Assembly: GCF_015706575.1 (NCBI RefSeq)
Contig: NW_024037062.1
Coordinates: 8,490,811 to 8,554,810, forward strand
Direction: 5' to 3'
DNA from: Patiria miniata
Taxonomy: Eukaryota; Echinodermata; Asteroidea; Valvatida; Asterinidae
Length of the DNA stretch: 64,000 bases
Below the pieces are notes generated by a model. The model searched no databases, was not told the origin of the DNA, and saw only the letters and a list, made by a program, of their open reading frames with translations. The position numbers were made by a program, and so were the translations under genes. Below are positions 10,660 to 20,215 of the stretch, piece after piece (within the stretch, counting starts at the first letter, position 1; the number at the start of each line of letters is the position of its first letter).

Positions 10660-11457
10660 CTAGTCTCTATCTGGACTCTCCAGTAAGTTCTCAACACTCT
10701 GTTGGTACAGATCGGTGAGATGTTCTGGAAGCTCTTGACCAGCTTTATTCTCTGCTGTTTCTTCCCCTCTTTCCATCATCCTAATCGTAGAGCGATCATC
10801 TTTCTGAATGTCCTTATCAGCCGTGGATGTGATGGTCCCCAAGACACTTCCTCCACTTATCATCACAATTGTAGTACCTGGGTTGAACACTCGGACCGGG
10901 TATTTATCTGCAGTGGCATCCACAAGTACCCTCGCTACCATCAGACCTCGTTTTGCCACCTTACTCCTGTCATTTGGCTCGATGATCCCCCATCCATGGA
11001 GGTCTTTCTTCTCGTCCAGGACACCAGTGATGATTGCTTCATGCCCGGGTGGTATCCTTGTAGTCCTGTCTGCTCGCACTCGGCAGCTGAAAATGCTTGT
11101 CTGATCTTTTCCTTGTAAAGGAATTACATGCTCCCCAATCTTCAATTGCCGATGCCTCAAGTCCAGTACACTGCCAGTGGTCAGCAGGTAATTCATGCCG
11201 AGTATTCCTTGGTTTCTGATGGATGCAACCAAGACTTCCACCTCCGCTTTATATCCTCCAATTTGTATCTCCATCTGGGCACTTCCTTTTACTGGGAGTG
11301 GTTTCCCATCGGCTTGGCGGATAACTTCATCGACCGGTGTCAGTATAGGTCTGGTTTCTCGATCCATCAGGTTGTACTCTTTTGTGTCTATCAATGTCTC
11401 TGACGACCCAGTGTCTATTAGGAATGGCAGTGGATGTGTCCCAATTTCACCCGGCAC
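10660..11457 (-). CDS. pro: Ty3 aspartic protease region
   Basis: The catalytic motif LIDTGSSETLIDT lies near the start of the segment, and ILGMNYLLTTG matches the second conserved protease motif. The frame stays open upstream of 11457 through the end of gag, so it is normally reached by recoding, not by its own start. Gag and protease frames differ by a shift equivalent to +1. The segment ends in SPDRD and a TAG. The very next codon (GTG) continues in frame into RT. Confidence 0.85.
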   Translation of the reverse strand: MPGEIGTHPLPFLIDTGSSETLIDTKEYNLMDRETRPILTPVDEVIRQADGKPLPVKGSAQMEIQIGGYKAEVEVLVASIRNQGILGMNYLLTTGSVLDLRHRQLKIGEHVIPLQGKDQTSIFSCRVRADRTTRIPPGHEAIITGVLDEKKDLHGWGIIEPNDRSKVAKRGLMVARVLVDATADKYPVRVFNPGTTIVMISGGSVLGTITSTADKDIQKDDRSTIRMMERGEETAENKAGQELPEHLTDLYQQSVENLLESPDRD

Positions 11458-11554
11458 GAATACCCCATATGAAGCAACTTCACTTGGCAGTGGTACTGGG
11501 AGGAGCTGCTTCCTTGGAAGTTCTCCACCATCCTCTACTTTTTCTGGATCTGTA

Positions 11555-13138
11555 TCACAGGTTTGGGGTCTTGTGTTGCCGACCTTCCCACGACCCCTGG
11601 GTTGGTCCGGAGTCGTTTCCCGACGGTGCGCTGTTCTTCAGTTCAGGGCAGTTTCTCTTAAAGTGCCCCGTGTTTCCACAGTGGTAGCAGGCTAGTTTTT
11701 GACGCTTCTGTTCGAAGTCGGCTTGTTCAGGGCGCCGTGTGTCATTCTGCATTGCTTGAGTTAGCCCGGCCAACATCTGATGCACCTGCCTCAGTTGCTC
11801 CGACATTGCCCGTGTTTGCCTTTCAAACTCATCCCTTGAGACAATCTCCACTTGTCTTGTGACTCGATTGTTTCTGTCTGGGCGACCACCCTGGTTTCGC
11901 TGCCGTTGTCTCTCCGCTTTCAGAAAAGACTCGGTCTCCAGCGCAGCTCTGATCGCCTCATCCAACGTCTTAGGGTGCGCTCTGAAGATTCCCGCTCTAA
12001 TTTCTGCATCGGGTATGGCATCCACCAGATACCCTCGTGCCAGACGCTCTCTACTATCTCGGGGCAGCTCAGGATACGCCAGCTCCGTGAGTCGACGTAT
12101 TCCCTGCCCCAGCGCTTGCAAACTTTCGTTTTCTGTCCTTGTTCTGCTCCTAAGCTCGGCTAGGTACGTTTCGGCTTGCTCACCAGGCCCATAACGTCTT
12201 TCTAGTCTTGCTGTTAGCTCCGCATAGGTCAGCACTTCTCCAGTAGCCCTGTCTCCCAGCACTTGCTGTGCTTGACTCTTGAGACTCGCTGCCAGGAAGA
12301 AAGCTTTGTCCTCTGCCGTCCAGCTATTAATAACTGCACATGACTCAAAATGAGATTTGTAGTCTCTCCATGGCACCACCCCGGCGAATCGATCCGGCAC
12401 GATATTTGGCTTCCGATGAACTCTGCTGGTTCCTTCTGCGCCTGCCACTGCTGCTCTCTTTGGTGGATCCTGCCCCTTTTGTTCAGGCAGAGTTTTCTTT
12501 TCTACTGATCCTTTCTCTCCCGGATCCACTGGTTTCCTCAGGTGCTGCCCTGTGCTCCTGACTTCTTCCACCACCCGCTGTGGTGCTGTGCACGTCTGAT
12601 GTCCAGGCGCCTCTCCCAACCGCTGCTGTAGATTACACCTCGCATCAAACGCCGACTGTGCGGTGTTTATGCTACCTGGCATTTCCCCTGGAGCCTGCAT
12701 CCTTGGCCGGGCCGAAGGCCATCCAGACTCCACCAGACCATCGCTCGTTCCAGTAGGTCTCTGCCGTCGAACCTCTGCTGGTTCTACTCCGCCCCAATCA
12801 GTCAAACTCCGGTAGACTGGCTGCTCTACCAACCCCGGTCCCCATGTCACTGGTGTTGACATGAATCTTGCCTGAGGAGAGGACTCCGCTGTGCCGACTG
12901 TAGGTGTCATCACTTCCCCAACTCTTCCGGTCTGTTGGAAGAGCTTTTGTGCCGTCACTGGCTCCTGCGCCCTGATGCCAACACCCGGCATCCTCTCGGC
13001 AGATCTTGCCGGTGTCAATATAGGAGGCGATGGTGTTACCGCAGGGTGTAGCCTAATGCTTGCTCTGCTGGTCACCCTGGCCGGTGTCGTCTCAAAGTAT
13101 CCCACACTTTCTTCCAACATCCTGTCTCTGCTGTCCAT
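11555..13138 (-). CDS. gag: Ty3 Gag polyprotein
   Basis: The frame is 527 codons with an ATG start. A proline-rich N-terminal third is followed by a retrotransposon Gag core (PWRDYKSHFESCAVINSW through LDEAIRAALETES). A CCHC zinc knuckle, CYHCGNTGHFKRNC, comes near the C-terminus and would bind RNA. It lies about 130 nt downstream of the primer-binding site, as expected. Its 3' end overlaps the upstream extension of the protease frame. Confidence 0.9.
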   Translation of the reverse strand: MDSRDRMLEESVGYFETTPARVTSRASIRLHPAVTPSPPILTPARSAERMPGVGIRAQEPVTAQKLFQQTGRVGEVMTPTVGTAESSPQARFMSTPVTWGPGLVEQPVYRSLTDWGGVEPAEVRRQRPTGTSDGLVESGWPSARPRMQAPGEMPGSINTAQSAFDARCNLQQRLGEAPGHQTCTAPQRVVEEVRSTGQHLRKPVDPGEKGSVEKKTLPEQKGQDPPKRAAVAGAEGTSRVHRKPNIVPDRFAGVVPWRDYKSHFESCAVINSWTAEDKAFFLAASLKSQAQQVLGDRATGEVLTYAELTARLERRYGPGEQAETYLAELRSRTRTENESLQALGQGIRRLTELAYPELPRDSRERLARGYLVDAIPDAEIRAGIFRAHPKTLDEAIRAALETESFLKAERQRQRNQGGRPDRNNRVTRQVEIVSRDEFERQTRAMSEQLRQVHQMLAGLTQAMQNDTRRPEQADFEQKRQKLACYHCGNTGHFKRNCPELKNSAPSGNDSGPTQGSWEGRQHKTPNL

Positions 13139-13270
13139 TGTTGCTGTGACTAGTGGTTCTCCACGTCCACCCTGAATTCCGTTATCCTCAAATCACTGCT
13201 TCTGGTAGATCAATTCTGACCACTCTCACCCTGTGGTTCCTTTGGCTAGCTGTCCCGTCACTCTCAGTGG

Positions 13271-13288
13271 ATCCCACCGCTGCCACCA
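13271..13288 (-). promoter_or_regulatory. Primer-binding site, tRNA-Leu type
   Basis: One base inside the 5' LTR, the minus strand reads TGGTGGCAGCGGTGGGAT. This is complementary to the 3' end (ATCCCACCGCTGCCA plus CCA) that I recall for animal tRNA-Leu. It would prime minus-strand synthesis. Confidence 0.8.
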
Positions 13289-13289
13289 A

Positions 13290-13966
13290 TGTAACGCGCG
13301 TCGCCTAGTCGGTCCCTTGCCTCTCTGGCTCAGTCCCGATGGAGTTGAAGCACCTGCGGTTGGAGGCCACAGCACCAAGTGACGAACAGCACTCGCAAAT
13401 CTGCTCCACCAGGGGAAAGCGCTAACTCAACTTGTGTTTGGGATTTAGGGGATTGGGTGGATTAACCTGTGGTTTTGGGTGGATTAGCCTGTGGTTTGGG
13501 AGGTTGACCGGTGGCTCTGGGTGGCTGATCGGTGGCTCTGGGTGGCTAACCAGTGGCTTAAGTGGCTCAAGTGGCTCAAGTGGCTCAAGTGGCTCAAGTG
13601 GCTCAAGTGGGGGAGACTTACACCCTAATTAGTGACAATTAGACAATAAAACAGAGACAGGAGACTTCTTTGACTTCTTTGGTCCCACCAGGCGAAGAAG
13701 TGAGATTTAATCTCTCGAACTGTGCCTTTTATAGGCCAACATGGTCATATACATTCACATACAATAAATGCCCCTCACTACTTAAGTACACAGGGTGCCT
13801 CAACCAATGAAAATGCAGTTTTGCTTAGTAGATGACTTAAGCCACGCCCACTAACAGCGCTGGCCAATTAAATGCTGATGTTCTAGTATAAGTGACTGGG
13901 TACTAAAGAAACGTCACTATACAGTTCATGTTAATGTATAAAACGTATAGTTGATGATTCATCACA
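13290..13966 (-). repeat. Ty3 element 5' LTR
   Basis: This 677-bp copy of the LTR is 18 bp longer than the 3' copy because it has two extra GTGGCTCAA units near 13560-13608. Its minus-strand TATA box is at 13726-13733. Confidence 0.93.
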
Positions 13967-13970
13967 ATAC

Positions 13971-14431
13971 GGACGGGCCCACCTTTAAATAATCAGAAAC
14001 AGTTTTGTATAATGCAATTAGGTTTTAACGTTGTCAGCGATCAGCGAACAACAAAATCTACACCCGAAGCCAAACCAGTTATAAGACCGAAGTTTCACAT
14101 CTTCTTATCTGTGACGTGAGCTAGCAATGGAAACTGTTGGTTGGGTACCATACAGCATACTTCATGACTTTGGATTTCCGTAATAGACTGGTGCCTTGTA
14201 TTCTTTCTCTTTTTTGTTTGTTGCTTTTTATTGTAATTAAGTGTTCAAATATTTGTGACTCGAATTGACTCGAGCTAAATACTTGACTCGACTCGACTCG
14301 ACCACACTCTGTGACTCGACTCGACTCGACTCGACCTTGTTGACCTAATGACTCGACTCGACTCGAGTCACTTCTTTAAAATGACTCGACTCCACTCGAG
14401 TCACAAAAATCAGTGACTCGTTACAACTCTG
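13971..14431. mobile_element. Right part of the interrupted hAT-like element
   Basis: This is the element sequence right of the Ty3 insertion. It has no coding signal. Bases 14257-14420 repeat GACTCGACTCGA-type motifs and end in CGTTACAACTCTG. Confidence 0.75.
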
Positions 14432-14439
14432 CCTTTTAC
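14432..14439. repeat. Right 8-bp target-site duplication of the hAT-like insertion
   Basis: CCTTTTAC, identical to 5450-5457. Confidence 0.9.
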
Positions 14440-14456
14440 ACCTTTTTAGTTGCGGC

Positions 14457-16627
14457 TTAGGCATCGGAAGGTGTATCAACTCCTTCGAAGAAGTGATACC
14501 ACAATCTCTCTAAGTAATTACCCTCTTCCTGATTTGGAGTTTTGCTAATATAGGCTAGAGCCTTCTGATAGAAGGCTAGTGGATGTCTTAGGATCTGTTG
14601 CTTGGTAGCCCCAAAACAGCCGTTAAAGCAGACCCAAATTCCTTTGGATGGTGGTGGCTGACCATACAGATCTTGGTACATCTCTCCTAATGTCCCATTT
14701 GCCATGGTTAAATTGTAAGTCTTAAAACGCGCTAAATATTTAGCAGGGAAATGCAAGTGCCCCCAACTTTTGAGTATCTTTGATCTTCTGCAAGGGACAC
14801 CCTTTTTGGCAATATCGATATACTGTGTTATATTTTTGTAACAATGTCCTTCCATGTTGTCTCCCTGAGCAAAGACAGTGACATCAGCAAGTCGGTCGTA
14901 GTAGGTGGTGATGTGAACAAGATAAGCGTGAGCTTCGCGTCCTAGATTCTCCAGCCGCTCCCAACCGTAGAACTGGAATGGTGGACCCAGGTCGTTCCCT
15001 TGATGGTAGATGAGGGTGTGGTCGGCGTAAGGCTTCATCCAATCAAGATTCTCGTTATAATGTGCGATGACGAATTCATGATCCAAAGGTATGGTGCGAT
15101 CCGTGTTTTTCTTGGAGTTGGCGAGATTCGGATCCGGGTAAGTTAACTCCGGAACGTTGCTCAGAAACTTGTCCACGACCTCGACCCCTTGCATGAAGGA
15201 ATGATCTTGATTTGCAACCTCGTATTTCCAACCTCCGAACCGTCCACGGGAGTAGATATTTTTGCTTTCCATCCAAGGTTGTATCATTTCAAGGATCATA
15301 TCCCTTTTAAGTGAAGGGACGGGATATCCGTGGTCCAAGCAACGGTAGTGTTTGGAGACTACCATATCAGAAGTGATAAACCCGTACAAGACTAAGGCTT
15401 GAATGGATTCTTTTATCACGTTTTCCTTACTCCAATACGCTGGATTAGAACTTTTCTGTGGTTCGGCTATTTCACACATAAGCGACCAGTATTCTCCATC
15501 TTTTGGGACATGGTCATCTGAGTAATTGGAGAACATTGTCACGCGGTAGAAAGGAGAATCAGAATCCGGGAAATAAACCCAAGATTTATCAGCGAGGATC
15601 CTTGGCAGTTGACCGGTGAGGCCGATGCCTACGATGTGAGTGTGCGTGTACACCAGCTGTGATGCTAGCTCTTGTATCTGCCCTAGGGAAACATAGGTGC
15701 TTTGCATCAATGATGTGAAAACATCTAAGGGAGCCGTCGATATAAGGGTATCGTATGCTAATGAGTAATGCGTCTTAACGCCAGTTCCAGCCTCGACAGT
15801 GATGATTTTTCGGTCTATATCAATGGCAGTTACCTTTTCGTGAAATCTGAACCATTGGCTTGGAAGCATTCTTGCAACTGACTCCCAAATTCCACCAGTC
15901 CCATTATATTTGGGGAAACGAAAGAAACGGTTCGGTCCCCATTCGGAATCCTTGGCGTCCGTCCCGTTATCTACCTCTTTAATCTTGGTCTTGATCTCTT
16001 CAATGTCTGGTACGGCAACCCTCTCTCCAACCCAGGCCGAGTTCATTTCTTTGGTGTCAACTGTCCAGATTTTCCGGTTGTATTTCCTCATAAAGACGTC
16101 AGTGAGACCCTCTCCGAATTTCTGCAGCAGCCAGTCGTCGAAATTGTTGGGTTTACGGGTGCTGGGATTTTTGGTTATCTCCTCTAAGCCTTTCAGGCTT
16201 CTCTGCTGATCAACTTTATCCATGACGTGGATGTTGTTCTGAACTGGATAAGGAATGAACCTCCTCATGTCATCTGATCCTTTCATGAAGGCAAAAGACG
16301 CCCTGCGCCGGTAGTTCCACTCGGGTACTGCCATGTTCAGGACTCGATCAAAGTAGGTGTAATGGGAGAATACGACGTGAACTCCGACGTCCCAGAGAAA
16401 GCCTTTATCATCCCTGACGGACGAGGCTAGGCCTCCTGGTTTGCCTAGCTCTTCCAGGATAGTGATCATGCTGTTGCTTTTGCCTTGCTCGATATCGTAG
16501 AGTCTTTTAGCAGCACCCAGAGCGGTAGGTCCGGAGCCGATAATGACGATTTGATGTTGTCGATGAAAAGACTGTTTCTCATTTTCCCGGCTGCTGTGTA
16601 CAGATGGTGCACGGCCCCTGTCTATCC
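14457..16627 (-). CDS. glf: GLF1 exon 2: UDP-galactopyranose mutase fused to a DUF3431 domain
   Basis: Joined to exon 1 (23094-23190) this gives 755 residues. UGM is an FAD enzyme that converts UDP-galactopyranose to UDP-galactofuranose. Residues about 57-535 are UGM: GSGPTALGAA (63-72), PGGLASS (96-102), the FAD-side loop DVGVHVVFSHY (112-122), then GRFGGWKYEVANQDHSF near 494-510. Residues matching the substrate-binding set I recall for Aspergillus fumigatus UGM are all present: Y159, Q162, N216, W220, R235, N265, Y384, R394, Y467, R495, Y501, N505, H508. Residues about 550-748 match DUF3431 (FVIAHYNENLDWMKPYADH, LGREAHAYL, VTVFAQGD). The acceptor is TTCCAG at 16628. A CAA-to-TAA change removes the last seven residues that GLF2 keeps. 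An hAT insertion follows the stop. A general amine-oxidase label would be too broad. Confidence 0.92.
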
Positions 16628-17177
16628 CTGGAAGGAGTAAAAGAAACAATAAATTATAATTGTTTATGATAAGGACCTGTATTCAAATTAGGCAACCTGA
16701 TGTCAACAAGTATAGTGCAGTGTGTGTTCCTAATTTAAAGAGAACAGAGGCGGTAATTATTTTTTTGGTAATTATAAACATGTTGCTTATTTGTGCTTTA
16801 CCGGTGCTCTTCAGAAAAAAATATTTCAATGTATCTATTTTATTTTAACGGGGGAAATTTTCACATCCTTGTGAGTGTCTTTGTCGAAGCCTCCGATGTC
16901 TTATTCAAACATAAAGGAACGTGAAAAGGGGGGAAGGGGGTATGATATGACATTTGCAGTATGAATAATGTATACGCCTCATCAGCGAATCACGCTACAG
17001 ATCAACGATTGTTGGTTTGGTAACCCCAATACCGGCGCGACCGCGAAGTGGCCCACGGCATGTCTTAAAACAGCGTGGCGCGTCCAATCAAGTGCCAATG
17101 AGATCCGTTGGATCGTAAGCACGGTTCATTCTAGTTAACACAACCGCAAACCCGGAAGTTACAGTTGAGCCAAAGTT
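16628..17177 (-). other. GLF1 intron 1, 3' portion
   Basis: The intron spans 16628-23093 (6,466 nt, phase 1, GTAATT donor, TTCCAG acceptor). This part is conserved with 31935-32470 and with the last 100 bases of GLF3 intron 1. It otherwise holds nothing I recognise. Confidence 0.6.
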
Positions 17178-19092
17178 GTGGTCCTCATAGTCCGTGGGCT
17201 ATGTGGGGTCCCAGTTTATCCCCCACCCCCAGAACCCACCGCCACCGATATTCTTTTAATCCTCGGCATGTCCTTAATAGAAAAAAAATGTTAACACGTA
17301 AAAGTTAGGGATGCACTCTCTCAGGGGGCATTTATTGTAACCGCCTCTGATTGAGCTTAGATGCATTGTCCTAGCACTAGGGTTGAAAGGGGAAGAAAGA
17401 AAACGCCATAACCTGAGCAGACTTTGACCGATCTTACTCTAACTCAGCACAATTATTCTTCATGAATAAATCTTTTGAAATATAGCTTTGTAACAGTTTT
17501 AATAGTTTTATAACAGCGTAGTTCACCTGTTTTAAATGTTGTGGTTAATTTTGTATTTAAACCCTGAAAGAATAAGTTTAAGACGAGACATCTTTTTGTT
17601 TAGTTTGTGAGTGTCTTAAAGGAACCAGGGGCAGGGAAAACTCCAGGGTTGGGACTTACGATAGTATGCTCTGCTCTTCGTCAGGAGTAAGATGGATTCC
17701 AACGACCAAAGAGCTGCTGTGTAGGATGACTGGGGCAGGGGATGCTACATGTACACGTAGCTGATTATTGGGGTATTATTGTGATGGAAGGAAGTTGTGA
17801 AAGAAGTCGTCAAGGGTGTAGGAGACCCACAGACTGACTAAGGTGTGGGCACTAAGCTTTCCGTACGTAGGTGACCCATTTGATTGTCTGAAAGAGAATA
17901 GGGCACCAGATGTCACTGATAGACGAACCAATATCTTGGGGGTACAGTGTCCTGGAATAGACCCAGTGGTTGTCCTCAGACTGTTCAGTATCTCCAGGCA
18001 ATTGTTGGTCTCTTGCATCCGATTGGGAAGGTTGGAGATCTCTACAACTCTGTGATAGTCTTGGGCAACTAAGTACATGTAGTGGTAGTGACCATCGCAA
18101 GTTGAATTCGAAGGTATTCGCGCACCAACGACGCCTGAGGCCGGCCTCGACTCCATGGGCGCGTGCGCGTTGAGATTGCGCAAGGCATGATGGGAAACAA
18201 CATGGCGCAGCAAGATCTCGTACCCATGGGAACGAGGTTGGCCTGAGGCTCACGCAAAGACGCGGTGGCTATAGCTTTTGCCCATTCAGGAAGTCGTGTG
18301 TACTTCGCGCGCGAACCAGTACAGTTCAGTCCGCGCACGCTGTGTGTCCCGTCCACAGAGCTCTCAAAAGCGGTAAAAACGCGCCCTCTTTCGTTAGCGC
18401 ACGGAGCCCATAGGGCCCTCTGTATTCGGTTTCCATGACGATTCAAGGCATTTTCAGAATGATAAATATATTGAACTTTTACCAAGATTGGTAAAGGTAT
18501 GTGCATGTATCTGGAAGATTGACCCGACACCTACCAACCCAAAGGCTAAGACGGTGTTTAACTTATTCAAAATGTATATTATTTTCAACTTTTGCCCACA
18601 CCTAACTCTCAAAGTAGCTCAACAGCAGTTGGATAATCATGAATAAGGTGCTGTTGTATGATTTGGTGGCCTTAAAGATGAAAAGTGAATTGGAATGTTA
18701 ATGATGAGGAATTGTTCGAAAAAAATTCAAAATAAACGTGTATATTGACTGTAGCGCCCTTTATAGTTGGTTTCCACGACAACCAAAGATATTTTTCGAA
18801 AGACCTATTCATGAAGAATAATAATTGTGCTGAGTTAGATAAAGATCGGTCACGGTCTGCTCAGGTTATGGTGTTTTGTTTCTTCCCCTTTCAACCCCAG
18901 TGCTAAGAAAATGCATGTAAGCTCAGTTGGAGGCGGTTACAACAAATGGCCCCCTGAGAGAGTGCATCCCTAAATGTTCACTGCTATTGGGGACATGTCA
19001 AGGATGAAAAAAATATATCAGTGGCGGTGGGTTCAGGGGGGGGGGGGGCGATGCACTGGGACCCCCATAGCCCACGGATTATAATGGACCAC
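17178..19092. mobile_element. Long-inverted-repeat element (unit A copy)
   Basis: The left arm 17178-17468 and right arm about 18806-19092 are inverted copies of each other. Matching phrases include GTCCGTGGGCTATG, CCCCTTTCAACCC, AGCACAATTATTCTTCATG and GCGGTTACAA. The arms are about 290 bp and enclose about 1.3 kb, including a CpG-rich stretch (18110-18430) and an exon-like segment. No transposase or clear target duplication is visible. The same structure is at 32471-34259. It may be a foldback-type DNA element or an old palindromic duplication. Confidence 0.65.
17660..18055 (-). pseudogene. Unidentified exon-like segment with consensus splice donor, unit A copy
   Basis: The minus-strand frame reads VVEISNLPNRMQETNNCLEI, then ILVRLSVTSGALF, then LVSLWVSYTLDDFFHNFLP, and meets a TAA in this copy (SQ-stop) where unit B continues. 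After the break it resumes HSSSLVVGIHLTPDEEQSIL and ends at TATC followed by GTAAGT, a strong 5' splice site. It has a protein-like composition and is conserved with 32859-33255, but I do not recognise the family. Its phase (2) does not fit GLF exon 2. It sits between the arms of the inverted-repeat element, which suggests gene capture. Confidence 0.4.
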
Positions 19093-20215
19093 GGGCAGTG
19101 CTGTACATGTAGGGCCTGTATGTACATGTACAAATGTACGGTGTGCTGTGTGCCGGGCTTCGTAGTACGTTGTGACGGACTGTGGTCCGCCGTGTGCGTG
19201 AACCTGTGAATTCATGTCTTTGTCAGCGAAACAGAACCAATTGACCCTTGACTCCCGCCTTATTAAGCTTAATGCATTAGTAGCCTAAATCATGCGAACG
19301 AATCACGAACGGCCGAAAAAAACTTCACTGTCCCTAATGCCGGGTCAACAAACCTCGATTCTGATGAAATAAAATGGCGTTTGTTTACCAACCCAGGTGT
19401 TAAATTGGGTACCGGCATTATTCAATGCTGGGAAGGTAACAGACTCGCTGTGGAGGAGGTGTGGCGATCCTCCCACAGCAGCATATGAGTCTGGCCCAAT
19501 CGCTATGAATGAGAGATGGACACTCCGTTCCTGTGAACACAGGTTCGTCCCCCTTTACCTTTTTTACTTTTTTTGTTTACCAAAAAACTTAAATGTATAG
19601 CATCGAAAGTGATGTGCATTGGTTATAGGGTCCGTTATATGTAACTCAATCATGGATTTCTTCAACTAAACTGCGTTTTTTCCTTTCCTATTTTGTACAT
19701 TCAATTTAATTGTGCTCAAAATGAAATCAACAATATATACTGCACATAACAATGCACAGACAAAGAAACAAGGGACAGTTGAATTCGATCGTTCGATAAA
19801 AAACAGGAAAGAAAGAAAAAAAACGACGTTTAATAAAAGGATCTGTTGATGTTTCGATTGAACAACACTTTGACAAAAACTGTTGGGTACAAAACTAATG
19901 GACAATGTTATTTGCCCAAACTTTTGTATGAATTACCTTATTGTTGGTTCATAGGCGGATACAATTTCACCAATGATTGGGAAGCATTTGCCTAAAAGTA
20001 AAGGCAGTTGGTATTTTGCCAACATTTGGCTACATACCAACCCATTTGACATACTCTTTTTATGAGTATAAGATAAAATATGAGGGAAGTCAATAAATAG
20101 AATATCACCAGTACAAGACATTAGTCATACGGCCTGTTTCAATTTGGGCCACGACACGTGAGTTTTTTTAATAAACCAACAATAACTATAACTAGAAATA
20201 TGTGGACACACACCA
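19093..20215. other. GLF1 intron 1, middle
   Basis: Noncoding and collinear with 34260-35360 in unit B. A short repeat-like stretch at 19385-19500 (ACCCAGGTGTTAAATTGGGT and following) has the look of an interspersed repeat. I see no gene. Confidence 0.45.

Larger units (their letters stand above)
5998..13966 (-). mobile_element. Nearly intact Ty3/gypsy LTR retrotransposon nested in the hAT-like element
   Basis: The element runs on the minus strand in this order: 5' LTR (13290-13966), primer-binding site, gag, protease, RT, RNase H, integrase, polypurine tract, 3' LTR. The pol order RT-RNaseH-IN identifies Ty3/gypsy. Total length is 7,969 bp. Three features argue that this copy may be inactive or uses recoding: gag and protease are in different frames, an in-frame TAG separates protease from RT, and the integrase tail is in a shifted frame. 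There is no envelope gene. Confidence 0.93.
5458..14431. mobile_element. hAT-like DNA transposon carrying a nested Ty3 element
   Basis: The ends are CAGAGTTGTAATGA and its inverted match TCGTTACAACTCTG. They give the CAG...CTG termini and 8-bp target duplication expected of hAT elements. Without the nested retrotransposon (5998-13966) the element is only about 1 kb and shows no transposase, so it is a non-autonomous MITE. Both ends carry clusters of GACTCGACTCGAGTC-type palindromes. It is inserted in what should be the 3' untranslated region of GLF1, 18 bp after the stop codon. The empty site in unit B dates the insertion after the duplication. Confidence 0.85.

Noticed and set aside
13271..13288. 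A tRNA gene at the tRNA-Leu match
   Set aside because: Only 18 bases match, on the side of an LTR; this is a primer-binding site.
15076..15276. Open frames antisense or out of frame to GLF exon 2 (also at 15910-16209, 30049-30237, 30368-30568, 31122-31501, 62600-62899, 63533-63896)
   Set aside because: They are shadows of the conserved coding frame and repeat in every copy for that reason.
14457..16649. Naming the product a generic amine oxidase or protoporphyrinogen oxidase-like protein
   Set aside because: The FAD fold is shared, but GRFGGWKYEVANQDHSF, the tyrosine-to-arginine spacing in VYFPDSDSPFYR, and GERVAVP are specific to UDP-galactopyranose mutase.
17660..18055. Alternative first exon for GLF1
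   Set aside because: The donor leaves phase 2, while GLF exon 2 needs phase 1, so joining would break the UGM frame.
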